A DNA stretch of 16,344 nt from Spirosoma sp. (GTDB lineage Bacteria; Bacteroidota; Bacteroidia; Cytophagales; Spirosomataceae), in the NCBI GenBank assembly GCA_025351545.1, contig JANXVQ010000770.1, forward strand, positions 1-16,344. Reading direction: 5' to 3'. The translations under genes and the position numbers were made by a program. Below are positions 9,745 through 16,344 of the stretch, piece by piece (within the stretch, counting starts at the first letter, position 1; the number at the start of each line of letters is the position of its first letter). The notes beneath the pieces are model-generated. The model did no database searches and had not been told where the DNA came from. It worked only from the letters and a program-made list of their open reading frames with translations.

Positions 9745-12477
9745 CTACGCCTGGCGCACTAAATAATACGGCTGGTTGGTCAAATCAGCGTTAAAGCCCG
9801 GATATAGCCAGGCTGCTTCCGGCCCTTCCGTTACGTCAAAATAATACTGGAGCGGGTAGGGCGAATCGGTATAGGCCGCCGGAATGATGGCACGGTACTG
9901 CTTTCCCGCAGCCTTCATCGCCACTGTTTCGTAGCGTTCGGCCTGATTGACATGACGATAATGCAAACGTACCGATTGGGGAGCCTTTTCAAACGACAGT
10001 TCAACAATAACGGGTTGCCCGGCGCGGAAGGACTGAGGCAGGCTGTGGCGGCAGGACGAAACAGTCCGTCGGGGTCGGCCCAGCGCCTGCTGAATGGCCA
10101 GTTGCGTGCGACTCGCTGTAGTGACCCGCTTGCCATCGGCCTGTTCCAGTTTAGTAGCCATAGCGGTAATGTCCTGGTCCATAGCGGGCAAGCGGTCGAG
10201 CCAGTGCCCCCGCAAGAAGGCCCGTTCGCCAACGGTAATGTCGGACTTATAAACGTCTTTAGCGCGGTTTGCCAGATCGGCCCAGAAGCTTCGGGCCTTA
10301 CGATAAGTCTTGAGCGCCTGCTCCAGCGCGGCACGGTCGCCCGTTTGTTCAAAGATGGCATATAGCACGCCGGACCGGAATTTACTGGCAAAGAACCGAC
10401 CTAAACCCGTTTGCATTGCCACATCGACGGACATCCGCCGGTATTCCGGTGTTTTTTTGCCGGTTGCTTTCGTTTCGGCCAAAGCCAGGTATTTATCGGC
10501 CTGGACCGCACAATCTTCCAGCCATTGCGCCGTTTCAATGGGCGAATACTTCCCGCTGCGTTCGCCTTTTAGTAACTCGTTGGTGTAGTCGTTGATGGAC
10601 AAAAACAGTTGCGGATCGAGCGGGCTAACGTTGCCAAAGACTTTGGGCGATGGCGTATCGTATAGGTGGCTGATGTTGCCGTTGATGGTTGGATCGACAA
10701 TGGGCTGGTTGGTGTACATCTCAGGCCAGTAGGTATTGTTGCCTGCCGACGTCGCATGGGCCGTCATAACGATGGGCAGAATTCGAGTCGCATGGGCAAG
10801 GGCCCGTTCGACAGACTCCGCACCGGGGCCAAACTGCTTCCGAAGATACCGGTTCCAGGTAGCTGGCTGCGCGTCCGGATTGTAAAGCAGCCGCCCGAAT
10901 ACCCGAAGGCTATAGCGGTATTTTTGCCAGTCCCAGCGCGGCTCTAAAGACGCATCTGCATAGCCGCAACGCCCACCAGCAATGCCCGTTCCCCGGCGCC
11001 CCTTAAACGAAAGCGGCTCCATCAGCTCGGCCCCCGCGCTACCACTGAAGCTAAAGGCCCGTGCATAAGCCGCCTGGGTTACCGGGTCGCCCCACAGCAG
11101 AAGCCGCTGGGTGCCGGGCCAGATGCGGTGCAGTACTTTGTACGGACGATTTTCTTTCAGAAGGTCGCCGTAGCCATATCGCATAAAACTACGCGACCCC
11201 TCACTCAAATTCATCAGCGTAGACGTTTTTTTCTTCGGGTCGGGCACTTCAAGGGCGCGAATGTCGGTCTGATGATAGGGCAGGCCCAGGTGTTCGGCCC
11301 AGTACTTGGGCGAAATCACGACGGACTGACCCGTGTTTACAGCCGCGTCGATCATGGTCTGGTCCATACCTTTCGAGTGCATGTCGATCTCGACCTTACG
11401 ACCGCAGGTAGCTACTCCGTCAAATACCGTCTGCCAGAACTTGTAACTTCCTTCATTGACGCCACTTTCGCCGTGGACGCGGAACGTCACCCCGCTAATG
11501 GCCGGGCAGGCTTGCAGAAGCGCCCGCACGGCATCGCGGCAATAGGGACCATGGTTTTCGGGTGTTAAGCCGGCAATGGTATAATTCGGGTTGGGGCTGT
11601 CGAGCCATTGGTAACCGTGCATCCACAAGCCCAGTTGAAACTGCATCCCCCGGGCAACGGTTTGCTCACTGATGAATTTCAGCATTGCCAGATTTTGATC
11701 CCGTTCGGCATCCGGCAACTCCGGGACCCGGACGTTATAACCGGGTATGGCCAGCAGAAAAGGGTAAGCGAAAAGAAAGTAGGCGTCCGTCACATTCCGC
11801 AGAAAGTCGTAGCCAATCCCCAGACTCAGGTTGAAGCGGTTGAAGCGTTGTGTTGCCAACATCGTGAGGTAATCTGGCCACATCGCGCGGTCGTTGTACC
11901 AGGGCTTGTCTTCTACTTCGCTGACGAAGAGCCGGGTAAGGCTACGAATAGCATTGGCCGGTTGTTCAATCAGCGTTTTTTGACTCGTTAAGGCGACCAG
12001 CGGCTGGGCTTCGTACTGCACCTGATCAGCCAGTTCGAGCACAGCATACACCAGACCCCGTTCGTCCTGGCTACAGGTTAACAGCACTGGCTTTCCGGCT
12101 GACTGACCGGGCACCAGAGCCAGAGCTTCGGGCCGGGTAGGAAGGGTGATTCGGCTCGTGTTGAGCAGCTTCCGGGCCAGAGAAGACCCGGCACCAGCCA
12201 CCACAATACACAGATTCCCGGCGGTTGCCTGCGTTAGTTGTTCACACCGCTGAACGACAATGCCACGGGTCGTTAATGCCTGCTCCAGTTCCTTAACCGC
12301 CCATTGTACCGGAGTTGCGTTCGCAACCGCATCCGCCGGATCGGAAACAAGGGAAATCCCTTTTGCGTCAAAAGCGGTAACGCCCGTAAAGCCGCTGCCC
12401 AACGTGCTTATGCCAGCAATTTTTAAAAATTGCCGCCGACTAAAATTAAAAATCGCCTGATTGGTTTCCTGATACAT
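9745..12477 (-). CDS. Putative Tat-exported glycoside hydrolase, alpha-glucuronidase-like, long paralogue
   Basis: This is the first and longest of the three paralogues, 910 aa. It starts with a twin-arginine signal, FSRRQFLKIAG (residues 12-22), followed by a weakly hydrophobic stretch, so it should be exported folded through the Tat system, unlike its Sec-signal neighbours. The N-terminal alpha/beta domain contains TCSQDERGLVYAVLELAD (about 134-151). In the barrel-like domain the candidate catalytic Glu337 lies in FRVHGESGVNEG. PKYWAEHLGLPYH (390-402), WGDP (462-465), Glu487 in AELMEPL and FGRLLYNP (527-534) follow. A helical region comes next, then a C-terminal beta-sandwich-like domain with VRLHYRHVNQ from about 836 to the end. 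The order and identity of these motifs match the 871-aa protein downstream. The ATG is 76 bases after the susD stop. The reaction is unknown; similarity to GH67/GH115-type folds suggests a uronic acid or other acidic sugar. Confidence 0.7.
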   Translation of the reverse strand: MYQETNQAIFNFSRRQFLKIAGISTLGSGFTGVTAFDAKGISLVSDPADAVANATPVQWAVKELEQALTTRGIVVQRCEQLTQATAGNLCIVVAGAGSSLARKLLNTSRITLPTRPEALALVPGQSAGKPVLLTCSQDERGLVYAVLELADQVQYEAQPLVALTSQKTLIEQPANAIRSLTRLFVSEVEDKPWYNDRAMWPDYLTMLATQRFNRFNLSLGIGYDFLRNVTDAYFLFAYPFLLAIPGYNVRVPELPDAERDQNLAMLKFISEQTVARGMQFQLGLWMHGYQWLDSPNPNYTIAGLTPENHGPYCRDAVRALLQACPAISGVTFRVHGESGVNEGSYKFWQTVFDGVATCGRKVEIDMHSKGMDQTMIDAAVNTGQSVVISPKYWAEHLGLPYHQTDIRALEVPDPKKKTSTLMNLSEGSRSFMRYGYGDLLKENRPYKVLHRIWPGTQRLLLWGDPVTQAAYARAFSFSGSAGAELMEPLSFKGRRGTGIAGGRCGYADASLEPRWDWQKYRYSLRVFGRLLYNPDAQPATWNRYLRKQFGPGAESVERALAHATRILPIVMTAHATSAGNNTYWPEMYTNQPIVDPTINGNISHLYDTPSPKVFGNVSPLDPQLFLSINDYTNELLKGERSGKYSPIETAQWLEDCAVQADKYLALAETKATGKKTPEYRRMSVDVAMQTGLGRFFASKFRSGVLYAIFEQTGDRAALEQALKTYRKARSFWADLANRAKDVYKSDITVGERAFLRGHWLDRLPAMDQDITAMATKLEQADGKRVTTASRTQLAIQQALGRPRRTVSSCRHSLPQSFRAGQPVIVELSFEKAPQSVRLHYRHVNQAERYETVAMKAAGKQYRAIIPAAYTDSPYPLQYYFDVTEGPEAAWLYPGFNADLTNQPYYLVRQA

Positions 12478-12493
12478 GCTGGGAACGACTAAA

Positions 12494-12551
12494 TACGGGT
12501 AGGACTATTTTTGCCCACTTCTGAAAAAGCTTTTTCTATTGACCACCCGTA
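12494..12551. repeat. Nested inverted repeat between susD and the first hydrolase-like gene
   Basis: An outer pair, TACGGGT (12494-12500) and ACCCGTA (12545-12551), can pair over 7 bases, with two further G-C pairs possible across a one-base bulge. Inside it is a perfect 14-base palindrome, GAAAAAGCTTTTTC (12523-12536). The outer right arm lies just after the susD stop codon in transcript direction. Such a structure could act as an mRNA stem-loop or a weak attenuator that sets susCD expression above that of the downstream enzymes. The pairing is seen directly; the function is inference. Confidence 0.5.
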
Positions 12552-12553
12552 AA

Positions 12554-14023
12554 CTATTCGTAGCCCGGATTCTGGGCAAAAACGGCAGGATTGTGAATGA
12601 TCTCCAGTTCGGTCAACGGAATCGGGAAAACCGTCATGTACGGTTTCATACCAAACGGCGCCATTGTAGTTAAGGCCCGCCCGGTTCTGACTAGATCGAA
12701 CCACCGGTGGCCCTCCAGGTAAAGTTCTAACCGCCGTTCCAGATACACTTTCTCGCGGATATCATCCTTTGTCAAGCCGGTATAACCAGCCAGACCAGCT
12801 CGTTGGCGCACCTGATTCAAATACGTAAGGGCTTCGGTCGTTTTCCCATTTTCGTTCATCGCTTCGGCCAGCATCAGCAACACATCGGCATAGCGGATAA
12901 CTTTCCAGTTGGCCGGGCTATCGTTATTGGCTTTCAGGGGAGCCATGTATTTTTTCGAAAAAGAAGTAACTCCCGTTGTAGATAAGGCGATAAATTTCCC
13001 ATCGGCTCCGATAACTCCCGTGGCAACGCTTATGTCTTTGCGCAAATCTTTCGGATCAAAAGCCGCAAACATACCGGCCGTTGGGTTGCCCCCGCTGGCA
13101 GCCGTTGCACCGGCCAGAATGCCATAAACCCGGGATAGCTCATCGACCAGCGCCTTTCCCCCCGACTGAAACTCCAGCGTAAACGTATTGGTGAAGGTGC
13201 TTCCCAATCCTATTCCACCCGCTAAATACTCAATATCAAAGATGTATTCGCTGTGGTGTTCGTCTTTTGTATAGTCGAATAAGTCGTTGTAGTTTTTCAG
13301 GAGCGTGTACCCAAGCGTGGTGACATCTTTTAATTTTTCCTCCGCTTTGACAAAATCCTTGCGGGTCAAATACACCTTTCCCAGCAAAGCCTTGGCTGCT
13401 CCCCGGGTAGCTCGGCCAACATCGGCCCCCGTGTACTTGACGGGCAGTTTGGTTTCCGCATCCAGAAGGTCTTTTATGATGACTTCATCATAAATTTTAT
13501 CCACTTTTTCCCGGCCCGTTTTATAGGCATCTTCCGGGGAGATGGGGGTGGTAACCAGAGGCACATCGCCGAAAATTCGAACCAGGTTGAAGTACGCCAG
13601 CGCCCGCAGAAATTTGGTTTCGCCGATGTGGCGATCCTTATTGATGACAACGGCTGAATTCACACCGTCAATTTTGGCCAGGATCGAATTCGCATTCGTG
13701 ATGATGCTATAATACCCACGCCAACTTGTCAGCAGTATATTATCGCTGTAATCATTGAGGAAAGTGTCGGTCCGAATCGACTCCAGCCCATTCGCCAGGT
13801 CGTGCTTCGCATCATCGCCCCGTAAATCACTGAATTGCCAGAAATTCTGGTAAGGGACCCGGAAGCCGCTGTATACGCCAACAACAGCGTCCTGGAAGTC
13901 TTTATCCGTTTTGTAAAGCACATCGACACTGACCGTCGACACGGGGGTTAGCTCAATAAAATTCTTGTTACACGATGTCATCAGGACTAAAGCCAGGCCC
14001 AATGCGCAGGATATACTTTTCAT
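12554..14023 (-). CDS. susD: SusD/RagB-type glycan-binding lipoprotein
   Basis: This is a SusD-family surface lipoprotein that forms the lid over its partner SusC transporter and captures glycans at the outer membrane. The 489-aa protein has a lipoprotein signal with Cys18 in LVLMTSCNK. Family signatures are TKFLRALAYFNLVRIFGDVP (about 136-155), RATRGAAKALLGKVYL (about 204-219), RYADVLLMLAEAMNE (377-391) and ERRLELYLEGHRWFDLVR (429-446). The C-terminus, with FPIPLTELEIIHNP and a final NPGYE, is complete. The TPR-like helices of the family lie around these motifs. The ATG at 14023-14021 is 34 bases after the stop of the SusC-type gene, the standard pairing. The gene symbol gives the family name; it does not imply starch as substrate, which cannot be told from this sequence. 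Confidence 0.97.
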   Translation of the reverse strand: MKSISCALGLALVLMTSCNKNFIELTPVSTVSVDVLYKTDKDFQDAVVGVYSGFRVPYQNFWQFSDLRGDDAKHDLANGLESIRTDTFLNDYSDNILLTSWRGYYSIITNANSILAKIDGVNSAVVINKDRHIGETKFLRALAYFNLVRIFGDVPLVTTPISPEDAYKTGREKVDKIYDEVIIKDLLDAETKLPVKYTGADVGRATRGAAKALLGKVYLTRKDFVKAEEKLKDVTTLGYTLLKNYNDLFDYTKDEHHSEYIFDIEYLAGGIGLGSTFTNTFTLEFQSGGKALVDELSRVYGILAGATAASGGNPTAGMFAAFDPKDLRKDISVATGVIGADGKFIALSTTGVTSFSKKYMAPLKANNDSPANWKVIRYADVLLMLAEAMNENGKTTEALTYLNQVRQRAGLAGYTGLTKDDIREKVYLERRLELYLEGHRWFDLVRTGRALTTMAPFGMKPYMTVFPIPLTELEIIHNPAVFAQNPGYE

Positions 14024-14057
14024 AATTCCGGTCTGGTTTGTTTAGGAAGACAACTCA

Positions 14058-16344
14058 TTAAAAACCAAGGGTTAAGCCAAAGATCAGGCTTTTCGGCAGC
14101 GGATAATCGTTCATATCCATCCCCGGTGTTAACGGATTATCACCGTTGCTGACATCAGGATTAAAGCCCAGGTTTTTGGTAAAAATGAACGGATTATTGG
14201 CGTTCACGTAAAGCCGAATCGAACTAAGCTTTGCCTTCTGGACAATTTTATCGGGCACACTATAGCCGAGGGATATGTTATTGATCCGTAGGTACGTTCC
14301 CGTATCGAGCCACCGCTGGCTGTATTCCCCGCGTACGTTCCCCGTTGGCGCATCGTTGGGCCGGGGGGTGTTGCCATCGCCGGGTTGCTGTTCCGATTGC
14401 CAGTAACTATTCTGCGACGCTGCGTTCCGAAAACGGGAACGGGTGGCGTAGGTTGACCGGCGGGCAATGCTGAGCAGTTTGTTGCCCTGAACACCCTGGA
14501 GACTGATACTTAAACTCACATTTTTATAGGCAAACCGGTTGGTCATGCCGTAGTAAAAGTCCGGATTAGGCGACCCCATAATCGTTTTGTCAAAACTATT
14601 GATAACGCCGTCGGGCTTCCCGTTCGGCCCGCTGACATCGACAAACCGAAGATCGCCGGGGCGGGAACGCGAGCTTGTTCCCGGACTGAAGACCGGCCCC
14701 CTATCGACTTCTGCCTGGTTCAAAAAGACACCGTCGGTCAGCCATCCGTAAAACATGCCGATGGGCTGGCCGATCATGGTGATGTTACCTCCGGAAATAA
14801 TCGGGTCACCGCTGGGTCCCAACTTAACGACTTTGTTTTTAAAGGTAGAAATATTGAAGTCAGTCGTCCATTTGAATCGGTTGGTTGTATTCACCGTACC
14901 GATCGAAAATTCCCAGCCCGTATTACGCACCTCACCGATATTTTTCAGTGCGGTACTAAAACCGGTAATGCCGGGCGTATTAACATTCAGTAACAGATTG
15001 GTATTCCGGGATATAAAATAATCGATATTTAATCGGAGCCGGTTATTAAGAAAAGCAGCATCGATCCCAGTATTGAACTGTTCCTGCGTTTCCCACGTCA
15101 GCAGCGGATTGGGTAATCGACCCTGCACAAAACCGGCAGCCGGCGCTTCGCCTAACGGGTACTTCTGGTAATTAATCGTAGCGAACTGTTCGAAATTACC
15201 AATATTGTTATTACCGGTTTTTCCATAACTGGTTCTTACTTTCAATTCGCTGATCGACCGAACGTTGCGCAGAAAATTTTCGTCCGAAATGCGCCAGGCT
15301 GAAGCTGCCGAAGGGAAGACACCGTATTTGTTATTGCTGCCAAACCGAGACGACCCATCCGTCCGCACCGAGGCTGTAACGTAGTACTTACTGTTGTAGT
15401 TATAATTGACCCGCGCCAGATACGAGATCAATGACCATTGGTACTGATCAGACGTTCCGTTGGTTATGATTCCACTAACGGCGCTGAGTGTCGGCACCAG
15501 ATTGTTAGGGTATTTATTGCTGGTTAAGGAGTTGGATTCGCCCGTTTCCTGCTGGGCCGTAAAGCCCGCTAACCCGATCAGATTATGGTTGCCAAAACTT
15601 TTGGTATAGTTCAGCGTATATTCGGTCAGCCAGTTATAGCTGGCGGCAACATTGTCGGTACCGGAAGCGGGTTCGTTAAAAAAGGCGGGGAGCTGCGGTA
15701 CAAATCGGGAGCCTTTACTGCTGAGTAAGGTAGCGCCCATCAGCACATTAAACCGCAGTTCGTCCAGGATTTTATATTCGAGATTGATGTTACCCAACAG
15801 CCCGATTCGCCTTTGTCTATCCTTCACTTCCCGAGCCAGGGCGGCCGGATTATTGAAATTTCCTACGGCGTCCAGTCCGTTATACCAGAAATAATCGCCT
15901 TTGTCGTCGTAGAGCGGATAAAATGGATTGACAGAGGTGGCCGCGCCCATTACGCTGAAATCACCCGCGCCAACGGTTACCCCGCTCGAATTGACGTTCC
16001 CTTTATCGATGAACGACGGATTGAAATTTACTTTTAGGGCCAGCCGATTGGACAACTTAGCGTCCAGATTGATTCGTAACGAATACCGCTTGAAATTGCT
16101 GTTTATAATCAGCCCATCCTGATTCATATATTCACCGCTTACGGCATATTTTATGTTCTCGCTGCCCCCGGTAGCCGAAAGTTGGTATTGCTGCTGGGGC
16201 GCGACGCGTAATACTTCATTCAGCGGCTCAACATCGGTTGTATTGCGCCCGTCCAGAACATCCAGGATCAACTGCGGCACTTTAAACGCCCAGGTATTGC
16301 CAGGGCCCGTAACGCTATTGCCCGCGTCGATATTTCGGTTTTTA
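14058..16344 (-). CDS. susC: SusC/RagA-type TonB-dependent transporter (5' end outside window)
   Basis: This is the outer-membrane beta-barrel that imports oligosaccharides with TonB energy, in complex with the adjacent SusD protein. About 762 codons are visible. The frame is open through the right window edge, so the signal peptide, N-terminal carboxypeptidase-like domain, TonB box and part of the plug are outside; full-length members are about 1000-1100 aa. An apparent start near 16280 is an internal GTG codon and should not be used. Supporting motifs are the barrel strand ENIKYAVSGEYMNQDG, then VRTDGSSRFGSNNKYGVFPS and AWRISDENFL, and the terminal KSLIFGLTLGF ending in aromatic Phe as outer-membrane barrels do. 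Immediately downstream is susD (34 bases), then three hydrolase-like genes, which places it first in the visible operon. Confidence 0.97.
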   Translation of the reverse strand, partial: KNRNIDAGNSVTGPGNTWAFKVPQLILDVLDGRNTTDVEPLNEVLRVAPQQQYQLSATGGSENIKYAVSGEYMNQDGLIINSNFKRYSLRINLDAKLSNRLALKVNFNPSFIDKGNVNSSGVTVGAGDFSVMGAATSVNPFYPLYDDKGDYFWYNGLDAVGNFNNPAALAREVKDRQRRIGLLGNINLEYKILDELRFNVLMGATLLSSKGSRFVPQLPAFFNEPASGTDNVAASYNWLTEYTLNYTKSFGNHNLIGLAGFTAQQETGESNSLTSNKYPNNLVPTLSAVSGIITNGTSDQYQWSLISYLARVNYNYNSKYYVTASVRTDGSSRFGSNNKYGVFPSAASAWRISDENFLRNVRSISELKVRTSYGKTGNNNIGNFEQFATINYQKYPLGEAPAAGFVQGRLPNPLLTWETQEQFNTGIDAAFLNNRLRLNIDYFISRNTNLLLNVNTPGITGFSTALKNIGEVRNTGWEFSIGTVNTTNRFKWTTDFNISTFKNKVVKLGPSGDPIISGGNITMIGQPIGMFYGWLTDGVFLNQAEVDRGPVFSPGTSSRSRPGDLRFVDVSGPNGKPDGVINSFDKTIMGSPNPDFYYGMTNRFAYKNVSLSISLQGVQGNKLLSIARRSTYATRSRFRNAASQNSYWQSEQQPGDGNTPRPNDAPTGNVRGEYSQRWLDTGTYLRINNISLGYSVPDKIVQKAKLSSIRLYVNANNPFIFTKNLGFNPDVSNGDNPLTPGMDMNDYPLPKSLIFGLTLGF

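Noticed and set aside
9915..10391. 158-codon minus-strand open frame
   Set aside because: It overlaps the 910-aa paralogue in another frame; the composition (rich in Arg, Pro, Ser) is typical of an out-of-frame translation.
16278..16280. GTG as start of the SusC-type gene
   Set aside because: The frame stays open through the right edge of the window and the upstream codons continue barrel/plug-like sequence, so this is an internal valine codon of a truncated gene.

Overview
The window comes from a Bacteroidota genome, most likely Cytophagales/Spirosomaceae (Spirosoma- or Larkinella-like). I infer this from the SusC/SusD pair, the absence of clear Shine-Dalgarno sites, the roughly 50% GC and the protein style. 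I could not run a taxonomic search. Every gene I can support lies on the minus strand, so the biological order runs from the right end of the window to the left. No gene-free stretch exceeds 300 bases; the longest gap is about 160 bases (3588-3748).

Right part (about 16344 to 3749): a polysaccharide-utilisation-type operon. It begins with a SusC-type TonB-dependent outer-membrane transporter (5' end outside the window) and a SusD-type surface lipoprotein. Three large exported proteins follow in tandem (910, 871 and about 712 aa). They are diverged members of one unnamed family resembling the alpha-glucuronidase (GH67/GH115-like) TIM-barrel hydrolases. The last gene is an exported PD40/TolB-like beta-propeller protein. 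Gaps between these genes are 11 to 78 bases, so the set probably forms one transcription unit. SusC/SusD would bind and import an oligosaccharide, and the three paralogues would trim it outside the cytoplasm. The substrate cannot be read from the sequence; a uronic-acid-containing glycan is the best guess from fold similarity.

Left part (3587 to 1): an L-lactate utilisation operon, with L-lactate permease, then lutA, then lutB (3' end outside the window). lutA and lutB overlap by one base. The 161-base gap before the permease is the natural boundary between the two units.

The most interesting content is the trio of tandem paralogues. They share a His-x-Glu motif, a second conserved Glu, a Trp-Gly-x-Pro motif and a [Phe/Trp]-Gly-Arg...Tyr-Asn-Pro motif, but differ in export signal (Tat versus Sec) and in the presence of a C-terminal beta-sandwich-like domain. 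A nested inverted repeat lies between susD and the first of them. There is no regulator, tRNA, rRNA, CRISPR array, insertion sequence or integrase in the window.
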